Positions 18,492 to 26,253 of a stretch of DNA of 37,295 nucleotides are shown piece by piece. How positions within the stretch are numbered: position 1 is the stretch's first letter; the number at the start of each line of letters is the position of its first letter. A model generated the notes under the pieces. That model had not been told where the DNA came from, did no database searches, and saw nothing but the letters and a program-made list of their open reading frames with translations. This DNA comes from Candidatus Frankia nodulisporulans (GTDB lineage: Bacteria; Actinomycetota; Actinomycetes; Frankiales; Frankiaceae): the NCBI RefSeq assembly GCF_902806475.1, contig NZ_CADCWS010000016.1, positions 1-37,295 of the forward strand. The letters run 5' to 3'. Both the position numbers and the translations under genes were made by a program.

Positions 18492-19426
18492 GATCGATTA
18501 GGTAAGGCACCCACGGCTCAGCGAGCTTGCCGTGCCGGCGGCAGATTGCCCCCACCCTACCGGGTTCGCACGACACGCCCACACCGAAGAACGACTCGTA
18601 GTCAACCGGCGGTAGCGCGTCGAAGGACGCCCCGGCGCACCCGAACCCTGATGGGTGTCGACCGCCCGACGTCCTGTTGACCGCGATACTATCCACACCC
18701 ACGCGCCGCAGGCACGAACTCGCTTCGAGGTTCATCCTGGCTCATGCGCGCGTTGTCCGCAGGTTTCGCTCCGTTGATGAAGATTCCACATTGCGTGACC
18801 ACCTTATGACGTCGCGTTCGGGCGGCTGCCCGAACGCAGGTCGCTGGTCGACCTGGTGGCGGGGTGGACGCACGGTGCTGCCGGCTCACCCTCATCCTCA
18901 CCTTCACCCCCTCCCACCTGGTTGTGCCGCTTTGACGGCCCTGGCGGCCCCGCCTGGCCTTGTCGGCCATGCCTGACCCTGCGCTCCTAACCGCCCTCGC
19001 GACACGTGCTGGCTGCCCCACTCTCTCCGATCCCGACCCCGCCGTCGATGACCCAGGAGGTCATGACGAAGCGGGCGTACCGGTTCGCGCTGGTCGTTCG
19101 CCACGGAATTTCTCGTGACCGGCCGGACCGCGACAAATCGGACCGGCAGCACCCATCGAACAGCCGACAATGCCCAGCAACCAGGTCCCTCGGGCAGGAA
19201 CGGTCGGGTCCATTCGGAACGCCGCGGTCGGGACCATCGCAACGTTACGACAGGCCACGCGGCCGGCTGGCACCTCATTAGCGAGCAAAAAGTGCATTGC
19301 ACCCTTGACGTTCCGAGTTCCGCGGCCTCATGGTTCCGCACCGTCAGGAATCCACCTGGTCACGGTCCCACAGCGCGATCACGATCCCACACCGCCCGTG
19401 CCGGGCAGCGCCTGGCCGCCGCTGTG
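18492..19426. other. 935-base gene-free gap inside the atp cluster
   Basis: Between atpB and the AtpI-AtpZ gene no frame looks coding; the longest (18904-19341, minus) is Arg/Trp/Pro-rich. Base use is less uniformly GC-rich than in the neighbours, with A/T-rich spots at 18775-18810 and 19275-19320. Visible structures are the hairpin at 18814-18837 and GTGCATTGCAC at 19292-19302. A weak minus-strand promoter candidate is GGTGCA, 17 bases, TAATGA (about 19276-19304). A second is TAGTAT near 18687. Neither is strong. Confidence 0.5.
18814..18837 (-). other. Perfect 10-bp hairpin upstream of atpB
   Basis: GCGTTCGGGC at 18814 and GCCCGAACGC at 18828 pair perfectly around a 4-base loop. It may end transcripts coming from wecA-atpI or be a leader element controlling atpB onward. 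No U-run follows on the minus strand. Confidence 0.5.
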
Positions 19427-20293
19427 TCAGCGCCTGGTCAGGCGGTAGATCACGAGGTACATGGCCGCACCGATGCCGATCGCGAGGCCGATCGGCAGAA
19501 ACAGACCGTCGAACCCGAGCAGGCGATCAGCGCCGAAGCCGACCGCACCCCAGAAGCCCAGGCCCGCGGCCAACGTCCCGAAGATGTTCCAGGCCTCGCC
19601 CGGATGCTGCGTGCTCCCCCGCGGGGCCGCCGGCCCTGGTGGTCGCCGTGGCCCTCGAAGCGACCCACCCCGGCCCGCTGCCCCACCACCATCACCTGAG
19701 GTGACACCGGACCGCGGTTGCGGTGGACTGGCACCTTCGGGCCGTCCGGGACCGTTGCCAGGGTTCTCGCCAACACCGGATCCGCCGGGCCGGGCGGCAT
19801 CAGCACCGTTGCCGGTCCTGGCGTTCAGATCGAGGTCGGGATCGGGATCGGGTGTCATCAAGGTGGGTGGGCGACGGCTGGTATCCCAGGCACCCGGCCG
19901 CTGGGGATCGTAGAACGGCACCCGGGTGTGGGTGGCGACCCAGAGCTCCGCACCCATCCAGACGAACACGCCGACGAAGATCGACCAGGCGAACGCCGGC
20001 AGATCGAGCGTGTCGGTGTCCTGAATCGCGAGCAGCAGCCCCCCGAGCAGGCCGATTTTCAGCGCGTAGGTGCCAAGCGCCGCCGGCAGCAGATGGTGCG
20101 GGGCGCGGCGGGCGACCGCACCGACGGCAAGTTTCGAGATGCTGAAGAACGCCACCACGATGGCCAGACCCACCACGACGCTTACCACCCCGGTGCCCCC
20201 ACGCAGCGCCGCGGCGAGGGCGATCGCGGGCACCGCGAGGGCGACGGTGAGCACAAGCCCCAGCCGGATCACCCGGGCGGCCGGCACGATCAT
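19427..20293 (-). CDS. atpI: AtpI-AtpZ fusion, ATP synthase assembly protein
   Basis: 288 residues from the ATG at 20293, which overlaps the wecA stop as ATGA. Residues 1-120 hold four membrane helices typical of ATP synthase protein I (LGLVLTVALAVPAIALAAAL, VVVGLAIVVAFF, ALKIGLLGGLLLAI, FAWSIFVGVFVWMGAELWVA). A Pro/Gly/Arg-rich linker of about 110 residues (about 123-232) follows. The last 55 residues are an AtpZ-like helical pair (EAWNIFGTLAAGLGFWGAVG, then LPIGLAIGIGAAMYLVIYRL). AtpI and AtpZ help c-ring assembly and Mg2+ uptake in other bacteria. Both being on one chain is unusual as far as I know. An internal ATG near 19858 could also start the linker and AtpZ part alone. Confidence 0.85.
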   Translation of the reverse strand: MIVPAARVIRLGLVLTVALAVPAIALAAALRGGTGVVSVVVGLAIVVAFFSISKLAVGAVARRAPHHLLPAALGTYALKIGLLGGLLLAIQDTDTLDLPAFAWSIFVGVFVWMGAELWVATHTRVPFYDPQRPGAWDTSRRPPTLMTPDPDPDLDLNARTGNGADAARPGGSGVGENPGNGPGRPEGASPPQPRSGVTSGDGGGAAGRGGSLRGPRRPPGPAAPRGSTQHPGEAWNIFGTLAAGLGFWGAVGFGADRLLGFDGLFLPIGLAIGIGAAMYLVIYRLTRR

Positions 20294-21396
20294 GCCTTCG
20301 CCGATCTCTGCGTGCTGACCAGCAGGGCGAGCAGCGCCGCGAGCCCCACCCCGACCGTGGCCACGAGGATCGGCAGTGGCGAGGCGGAGAACGACGCCGC
20401 GACACCACCGAATCCCACGAGAGCCGCCCAGAAATACATGAACAGAACCGCCCTCACGTGCGAGTTGCCGATTTCGAGCATCCGGTGATGAAGGTGCATC
20501 TTGTCGGCCGCGAACGGCGACCGCCCCGCCCGGGTCCGCCGGATCACCGCAAGCCCCAGGTCCAGGAACGGAACCGCGAGGACTGCCAGCGGTATCGCGA
20601 GCGGTATCAGGGACGGATACGACCGGGAGGGCCCAGCGTATCCCCCGTAGGCCACCTGGCCGGTCACGGAGATCATCGAGGCGGCCGAAAGCAGACCGAT
20701 CAGCATCGAGCCCGAGTCGCCCATGAACAGCCGGGCGGGATTGAAGTTGTGTGGCAGGAAACCGACGCACACCCCCGCGGTGACGGCCGCCAGCAGCGCC
20801 GCCGGGGACGCCCGGTAGAACCCGTCGATCACCGCGATCTCGTAGGCGAAATAGAACGTCGCCAGCGACGCGATCGCCGCCACGCCGGCGGCCAGTCCGT
20901 CCAGACCGTCGATGAAGTTCATCGCGTTGATGAGCACCACCGTGGCCAGAATCGACAGTGGGACCGCCGTTTCCGGGCCAAGACTCAGTGTGATCTCACT
21001 GTCCCGGTTGATCGCGAACGACCACTGGACGCCGAGCAGCACCATGATGCCCGCCACGGTGAACTGACCGGCGAGTTTGGTCAGCGAATCAAGGTCCCAC
21101 CGGTCGTCGGCGACCCCGAGCAGGCAGATCAGCGTCCCAGCGACCAGCACGGCCCGGGTCTCGGACCAGTCCTGCGAGACGACGGACAGGAACGGCAGCC
21201 GGTCCGCCACCTCCAGGCCCGCGTACAGACCCGCGAGCATCGCGAGGCCACCGAGCCGGGGCGTCGGGGTGGCGTGCACGTCCCGGGCGCGCACCCCGGC
21301 GACGGCGCCGATCCGCAGGGCGAACGCCCGAGCCAGCGGCGTGGCCAGGAAGGTCACCGCCGCCGAGACCACGAAGACCAGGAGGTACTCGCGCAC
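20290..21396 (-). CDS. wecA: Polyprenyl-phosphate GlcNAc-1-phosphate transferase WecA/Rfe-like
   Basis: Membrane enzyme joining GlcNAc-1-phosphate from UDP-GlcNAc to decaprenyl phosphate, the first step of arabinogalactan linker or wall-glycan synthesis. 368 residues with about ten to eleven membrane helices. Signatures are GVADDRWDLDSLTK (Mg2+ site), NAMNFIDGLDGLAAG, RLFMGDSGSMLIG and DKMHLHHRMLEIG, the last being the His motif of the WecA branch. The start is a GTG at 21396 with GGAG ten bases upstream. Its position just before the atp genes is the standard actinobacterial arrangement. Confidence 0.94.
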   Translation of the reverse strand: MREYLLVFVVSAAVTFLATPLARAFALRIGAVAGVRARDVHATPTPRLGGLAMLAGLYAGLEVADRLPFLSVVSQDWSETRAVLVAGTLICLLGVADDRWDLDSLTKLAGQFTVAGIMVLLGVQWSFAINRDSEITLSLGPETAVPLSILATVVLINAMNFIDGLDGLAAGVAAIASLATFYFAYEIAVIDGFYRASPAALLAAVTAGVCVGFLPHNFNPARLFMGDSGSMLIGLLSAASMISVTGQVAYGGYAGPSRSYPSLIPLAIPLAVLAVPFLDLGLAVIRRTRAGRSPFAADKMHLHHRMLEIGNSHVRAVLFMYFWAALVGFGGVAASFSASPLPILVATVGVGLAALLALLVSTQRSAKA

Positions 21397-21435
21397 CGTT
21401 CGAAATCTCCTACTGTTCGTGGATCTACCAGGATC

Positions 21436-22755
21436 TCACCTGGATCTGACGGACCTTGTGTGGAGGGACGTGGCGTCGGTGGACCCGGGGTGGTCGGTGG
21501 ACCTGGGATAGGCGGGATGCTGGGTGACCAGCGCGGACACCGCTGCCCGTATCTCGCCTGCGGCGTCCGGCTCGCGCAGCGCCCGGCCGATCAGCGTGGC
21601 GATCTCCTTCATCTCACCGGAGCCCATACCCTGGGTCGTCACCGCTGGCGTGCCGACGCGGATCCCCGAGGAGATCGCGGGTGGCTGCGGGTCGAACGGG
21701 ATCGCGTTCTTGTTCAACGTGATGCCCGCGGCGTCGCACCGGGTCTCCGCATCCCGCCCGCTGACATCGAGTTCGCGCAGGTCAAGCAGGGCAAGATGAG
21801 TGTCGGTGCCGCCGCCGACCGGACGGATGCCCTCCGCCCGCAACGCCTCGGTCAACGTCTGGGCGTTCGCGACGACCTGACGAGCGTACCGCCCGTAGTC
21901 CGGTGTCGCGGCCTCACGCAGTGCCACGGCCTTCGCCGCGACGGCGTGCATCAGCGGCCCGCCCTGGCTGAACGGGAACACCGCCTTGTCGATCCGGCCG
22001 GCGAGCTCCTCACGGGCCAGGATCGTGCCGCCCCGCGGGCCGCGCAGCACCTTGTGCGTGGTGAAACTGACGACGTCCGCGTAGGGCACCGGGCTCGGGA
22101 TCGCCCCGCCGGCCACCAGGCCGATGAAGTGGGCCGCGTCGACCATCAGCCAGGCACCGACCTCGTCGGCGATCGACCGGAACGCGGCGAAGTCGATCAG
22201 CCGCGGGTACGCCGTCGCCCCACAAATGATCATCTTGGGGCGGTGCTGCCGGGCCAGGTCGCGAACCTGGTCGTAGTCGATGAGCTCGGTGTCCTCCCGC
22301 ACGCCGTAGGCCACGACGTCGAACCACTTCCCCGAGAAACTGACCTTGCTGCCGTGGGTGAGGTGCCCGCCATGCGGCAGCGACATCGCCAGCACGGTGT
22401 CACCGGGGGTCAACAGCGCCGCGTACACCGCGAAGTTCGCCGACGCACCGGAATGCGGCTGCAGGTTCGCGTGCTCCGCGCCGAACAGCTCCTTCGCGCG
22501 CGCGATCCCGATCTCCTCGGCCCGGTCCACCACCTGACATCCGCCGTAGTACCGCCGGCCGGGGTAGCCCTCGGCGTACTTGTTCGACAGGGTCGATCCC
22601 AGCGCGGCGAGCACCGCCGGTGAGGTGAAGTTCTCGCTCGCGATCAGCTGTAGCCCACCGCGCAGGCGGGCCAGCTCGTCCAGCACCACCCCGGCGATCT
22701 CCGGATCGGTACCAGCCAGCTCATCGAAGTCGGGCCCCCAGAACAACGCGCTCAT
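21436..22755 (-). CDS. glyA: Serine hydroxymethyltransferase GlyA
   Basis: PLP enzyme interconverting serine and glycine with transfer of a one-carbon unit to tetrahydrofolate. 439 residues. Motifs are [62 protein letters not shown] and the PLP-lysine site [14 protein letters not shown]. The usual HSG(S/A)QAN reads HSGASAN here, a mild change. A low-complexity Ser/Thr/Arg tail of about 20 residues extends the C-terminus. The ATG at 22755 has GGAGG ten bases upstream. The frame continues to 23343, but that part lies antisense-like over tsaC in another frame and is not GlyA. Confidence 0.97.
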   Translation of the reverse strand: MSALFWGPDFDELAGTDPEIAGVVLDELARLRGGLQLIASENFTSPAVLAALGSTLSNKYAEGYPGRRYYGGCQVVDRAEEIGIARAKELFGAEHANLQPHSGASANFAVYAALLTPGDTVLAMSLPHGGHLTHGSKVSFSGKWFDVVAYGVREDTELIDYDQVRDLARQHRPKMIICGATAYPRLIDFAAFRSIADEVGAWLMVDAAHFIGLVAGGAIPSPVPYADVVSFTTHKVLRGPRGGTILAREELAGRIDKAVFPFSQGGPLMHAVAAKAVALREAATPDYGRYARQVVANAQTLTEALRAEGIRPVGGGTDTHLALLDLRELDVSGRDAETRCDAAGITLNKNAIPFDPQPPAISSGIRVGTPAVTTQGMGSGEMKEIATLIGRALREPDAAGEIRAAVSALVTQHPAYPRSTDHPGSTDATSLHTRSVRSR

Positions 22756-22975
22756 GACGTGGCTACCTCCCGTATGACCGGCCTGTGCTCCTATGTCCTG
22801 CCTGTGCCCTGACGTCCGCCCGTACGTGCGTGTACCTCGTCGTATACCCGCGGCCGGGAACCATGGTCCTCCCCACCCGAGGGCACCTCCACCCGCCCCC
22901 ACCGCCAGCCGGAAGCCGGAAACACCACCGGAACACCCCGAGCCGAAAAGCCCCCTACCGCGGACCGAGGCGTCC

Positions 22976-23626
22976 TCAGGAGCTGGCGGGCTCGCGGATG
23001 AGGGGGAGAACCTCGCGCAGAGTGTCGAGGCTGATCGCGCCGGCGCGCAGGACGACGGGGACGTCTCCGGTGCAGTCGACGATGGTGGAGGGGGTGGCGG
23101 CGACGCAGCGGCCGCCGTCCAGGTAGACCTCGGCGGCGCCGCCGAGCTGGGCGACGGCGTTGTCGGCGGTGGCGGCGGGCGGTTGGCCGCTGATGTTCGC
23201 GCTGGAGACGGCCATCGGGCCGGTGCGGCCCAGCAGTTCGATCGCGACGGGGTGCAGCGGCATGCGAATGGCGACGGTGCCGCGGGCATCGCCCAGATCC
23301 CAGCGCAGTGACGGGACGTGGCGGACCACCACCGTGAGCCCACCCGGCCAGAACGCCTGGATCAGGTCGCGGACCTGCGGGGTCACCCGGTCGATCAGGC
23401 CGTCGAGGGTGCGCCAGGCGCCGATCAGGACGGGCACGGGCATGTCCCGACCGCGGCCTTTAGCTGCGAGCAGGGCGGCCACGGCCGCCGAGTCGAACGC
23501 GTCGGCGCCCAGGCCGTACAGGGTGTCGGTGGGCAGCACGACCAGTTCGCCACGGCCGACGGCGGCGACGGCCGCGTCCAGGCCGGCGGCGCGCTCGGCC
23601 TCGTCGGAGCAGTCGAAGCGCTGCAT
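22976..23626 (-). CDS. tsaC: L-threonylcarbamoyladenylate synthase TsaC/Sua5
   Basis: Makes threonylcarbamoyl-AMP for the t6A37 modification of ANN-decoding tRNAs. 216 residues of the single YrdC fold with [52 protein letters not shown] and [15 protein letters not shown]. It lacks the extra C-terminal Sua5 domain. The ATG at 23626 overlaps the prmC stop by one base (TGATG). It is followed by a 220-base spacer before glyA. Confidence 0.95.
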   Translation of the reverse strand: MQRFDCSDEAERAAGLDAAVAAVGRGELVVLPTDTLYGLGADAFDSAAVAALLAAKGRGRDMPVPVLIGAWRTLDGLIDRVTPQVRDLIQAFWPGGLTVVVRHVPSLRWDLGDARGTVAIRMPLHPVAIELLGRTGPMAVSSANISGQPPAATADNAVAQLGGAAEVYLDGGRCVAATPSTIVDCTGDVPVVLRAGAISLDTLREVLPLIREPASS

Positions 23627-24591
23627 CACCTGTGCTCTCCCTCCCCCGGCCGGGCCATCCGGCCGGTGACGAACCGGTCCCGACCACCCAGGTCGGGATG
23701 GTCGGCCACATCCTGCCAGCGGCCGTCCGCACGCAGCAGTGCCGGCGCGCTCTCGCCATGCCCGTCGGCGTGTTCGATCACCAGCAGCCCGCCGGGGCGC
23801 AGCAGCCGCGCGGCCAGCCGCACGACGGCACGCACCACCCGCAGTCCGTCGGGGCCACCCCACAGCGCCGCCGCCGGATCGTGCACTCCGACCTCGGGCT
23901 CCACGGTCGCACGGTCGGCGTCGGGCAGATACGGCGGGTTGCTCACGACCAGGTCCACCGTCGCGTCCAGCCGGGCCAGCGACGGCGGCGGTTCGTCGGC
24001 GACGTCAGCCTCGTGTATCTCGACCGCCAGCCCGGTGGACGTCACGTTGCGGCGCAGCCAGGCCAGCGCCGCCGGTTCACGTTCGACGGCGTGCACCCGC
24101 GCCCCCGGCACCTCCCCCGCCAGCGCCAGCGCGATCGTCCCGCTCCCCGCGCACAGATCCACGCACACCGGCGCCGCCCCGGCACCGCCCCTCCCGGCGG
24201 CACAGTCACTCCCGGCGGCACCGCCACTCCCACCGGCGCGTAGCGCGTCGATGGCCCAGCCGACGACGGATTCCGTCTCCGGACGGGGGATGAACACCCC
24301 GGGGCCGACCAGCAGGTCCAGGTAGCGGAATCCGGCGATGCCGGTCAGGTGCTGCAGGGGTTCGCGGGCGGCCCGGCAGCACACCAGCGCCTCGAAGCGG
24401 GTGGCGGCGGGGGCTGGCAGGTCGTCCACGAGCAGGAGCTGGGCGCGGCCGATGCCCAGCACGAAGGCGGCGAGCTGCTCGGCGTCGGCCCGCGGGCTCG
24501 CCACACCGGCCGCGGCGAGCCGCGTGGTGGCGGCATCGATCCGTTCGGCGGCCGGTGTCCGGGCCCGCCGCCCGGTGACCGGGGGGATCAC
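23626..24591 (-). CDS. prmC: Peptide-chain-release-factor glutamine methyltransferase PrmC (HemK)
   Basis: Methylates the Gln of the GGQ motif of release factors with S-adenosylmethionine. 321 residues: a helical N-terminal domain ([20 protein letters not shown]), the linker [12 protein letters not shown] and a Rossmann methyltransferase domain with [15 protein letters not shown] and the catalytic [10 protein letters not shown] Gly/Ala-rich insert ([20 protein letters not shown], about residues 116-137) sits just before the SAM motif and is longer than usual. The start is a GTG at 24591 overlapping the prfA stop (GTGA), next to the gene of its own substrate. Confidence 0.95.
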   Translation of the reverse strand: MIPPVTGRRARTPAAERIDAATTRLAAAGVASPRADAEQLAAFVLGIGRAQLLLVDDLPAPAATRFEALVCCRAAREPLQHLTGIAGFRYLDLLVGPGVFIPRPETESVVGWAIDALRAGGSGGAAGSDCAAGRGGAGAAPVCVDLCAGSGTIALALAGEVPGARVHAVEREPAALAWLRRNVTSTGLAVEIHEADVADEPPPSLARLDATVDLVVSNPPYLPDADRATVEPEVGVHDPAAALWGGPDGLRVVRAVVRLAARLLRPGGLLVIEHADGHGESAPALLRADGRWQDVADHPDLGGRDRFVTGRMARPGEGEHR

Positions 24592-25658
24592 GAGGCCTTG
24601 GCGGACAGCCGGGCCTCGAGGTCGGCGGCGGCGAGCGCGTCGAGTACCTCGTCGAGTTCGCCGTCGAGTACCTGGTCGAGGTTGTGGGCCTTGTAACCGA
24701 CCCGATGGTCGCTGATGCGGTTCTCGGCGAAGTTGTAGGTGCGGATGCGCTCGGAACGGTCGACGGTGCGCACCTGGCTGGCCCGCGCCGCGGACGCCTC
24801 GGACTCGGCCTGTTCGCGGGCAGCACTGAGCAGTCGGGCCCGCAGAATACGCAGCGCCGATTCCTTGTTCTGCAGCTGGCTTTTCTCGTTCTGGCAGGAG
24901 ACCACCAGACCGGTGGGCAGATGGGTGATGCGCACCGCCGAGTCGGTGGTGTTGACGCTCTGACCACCCGGACCGGACGAACGGAACACGTCGATACGCA
25001 GGTCGTTCTGGTCGATATCGACGTCGACGTCCTCGGCTTCGGGCAGGACGAGCACGCCGGCGGCGGAGGTGTGGATGCGTCCGGCGGATTCGGTGACCGG
25101 TACCCGTTGGACGCGGTGCACCCCGCCCTCGAACCGCAGCCGGCCGTACACCCCGGGGCCGGTGTCCCCGCCGCGGGATTTCACCGCGACGCTCACATCC
25201 CGATATCCACCGAGATCGGACGCGTTGGCGTCGAGAATCTCCGTCTTCCACCCGCGGCGCTCGGCGTAGCGCAGGTACATCCGCAGCAGATCACCGGCGA
25301 ACAGGGCTGATTCCTCCCCGCCGGCACCGGCCTTGACCTCGAGGATCGCGTCCCGGGCATCGTCGGGGTCGACCGGGACGAGATAGGCCCGCACCCGCTC
25401 GTTGAGGCCGCCGAGTTCCGCGTCGAGGTCCGTGACCTCGCTGCGGAAGGACGTGTCCTGCACGGCGAGCTCGCGGGCGGTCGCAAGGTCGCCGGACACC
25501 CGCTCGAGCTCCCGGGCGAGGTCCACCACCGGGGCGAGCTGGGCGTAGCGACGGCTGAGGGCACGGGCCCGGGCGGGATCGTTGTGCACCGCCGGATCGG
25601 CGAGCTGCCCCTCGATCTCGGCGTGCTCCGCGACGAGGCCGGCGAGTGGGGACGTCAT
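24588..25658 (-). CDS. prfA: Peptide chain release factor 1
   Basis: Ends translation at UAA and UAG. 356 residues, full length. Visible are the stop-codon-reading segment [18 protein letters not shown] (PVT in place of the usual PAT) and the catalytic [20 protein letters not shown]. An RF1-type N-terminal helical domain precedes them, and the C-terminus has [19 protein letters not shown]. The ATG at 25658 has GAGG nine bases upstream. It is the first gene of a coupled run prfA-prmC-tsaC. Confidence 0.97.
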   Translation of the reverse strand: MTSPLAGLVAEHAEIEGQLADPAVHNDPARARALSRRYAQLAPVVDLARELERVSGDLATARELAVQDTSFRSEVTDLDAELGGLNERVRAYLVPVDPDDARDAILEVKAGAGGEESALFAGDLLRMYLRYAERRGWKTEILDANASDLGGYRDVSVAVKSRGGDTGPGVYGRLRFEGGVHRVQRVPVTESAGRIHTSAAGVLVLPEAEDVDVDIDQNDLRIDVFRSSGPGGQSVNTTDSAVRITHLPTGLVVSCQNEKSQLQNKESALRILRARLLSAAREQAESEASAARASQVRTVDRSERIRTYNFAENRISDHRVGYKAHNLDQVLDGELDEVLDALAAADLEARLSAKAS

Positions 25659-25758
25659 GCTTTGGTACCTCTTCGCACGTCGCGGTCCCGACGCGCGACA
25701 TGGCGCCGGGGAAGTGGACAGGGCCGTACCGGCGTACCGATCCGACCGGGACGCAAAC

Positions 25759-25788
25759 GGCGCCCGCCCGGGGAACCGGACGGGCGCC
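25759..25788 (-). terminator. Terminator hairpin after rpmE
   Basis: GGCGCCCG at 25759 pairs with CGGGCGCC at 25781, with an inner CGG/CCG stem. On the minus strand it begins 10 bases after the rpmE stop and is followed by GTTTGCG, a weak T-run. Confidence 0.6.
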
Positions 25789-25797
25789 GAGGCGTCA

Positions 25798-26034
25798 CTA
25801 CTTCGCGCCGCCGACCTTTTCGCCGGGGCGACGCCGGCCGAACCGACGCTCGAACTTCTCGACCCGGCCACCGACGTCGAGAATCTTCTGCTTGCCGGTG
25901 TAGAACGGGTGGCACTGCGAGCAGACCTCGGCGTTGACGACGCCGTTCTCCTTGGTGCTGCGGGTGGTGAAGACACTCCCGCAGGTACAGGTCACGGTCG
26001 TCTCGTGGTAGGTCGGGTGAATGTCAGCCTTCAT
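25798..26034 (-). CDS. rpmE: Ribosomal protein L31, zinc-binding (C+) type
   Basis: 50S subunit protein, part of the bridge between subunits. 78 residues beginning [20 protein letters not shown]. Cysteines 16, 18, 38 and 41 (CTC and CSQC) form the zinc site of the C+ form, so this is the zinc-replete version. [20 protein letters not shown] is the family signature. GAGG lies close before the ATG. It stands alone between rho and prfA, with hairpins on both sides. Confidence 0.97.
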   Translation of the reverse strand: MKADIHPTYHETTVTCTCGSVFTTRSTKENGVVNAEVCSQCHPFYTGKQKILDVGGRVEKFERRFGRRRPGEKVGGAK

Positions 26035-26183
26035 GATCCCTCATCTTCGAATGTGGCCGCCGGGTCGCCATCCTCGGTGTTGGACGGCGTGAACCGGAGC
26101 CGGTCTGCTGCCAGTGTGCCAGAGCCGGTCGCGAAGGCCGTCACGATGCCCGCGCGTCCCACCGCTGGCAACGTCGACCCCAC

Positions 26184-26201
26184 CCCGCGTGTTCCCGCGG
26201 G
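26184..26201 (-). terminator. Second hairpin after rho
   Basis: CCCGCG at 26184 pairs with CGCGGG at 26196 around a 6-base loop. It lies just beyond the hairpin at 26216, so the rho gene ends with two stems in tandem. Confidence 0.45.
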
Positions 26202-26215
26202 CGACTCTCCCGTCT

Positions 26216-26237
26216 GCCGGCTCCCCCGCGAGCCGGC
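26216..26237 (-). terminator. First hairpin after rho
   Basis: GCCGGCTC at 26216 and GAGCCGGC at 26230 form a perfect 8-bp stem with a 6-base loop, 16 bases after the rho stop. There is no U-run. Confidence 0.6.
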
Positions 26238-26253
26238 GTCCCCACGGGGCGGA

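Noticed and set aside
19051-19281. Plus-strand ATG after AGGAGG near 19060
   Set aside because: The AGGAGG is only two bases from the ATG, too close to work, and the product is Arg/Asp/Ser-rich noise.
18904-19341. Minus-strand frame of 145 codons in the atp gap
   Set aside because: Rich in Arg, Trp and Pro, no Shine-Dalgarno sequence or TANNNT box, no domain, and it breaks off within the hairpin-rich gap.
22756-23343. N-terminal extension of GlyA over tsaC
   Set aside because: It reads tsaC in a wrong frame. The ATG at 22755 starts the conserved SHMT sequence.
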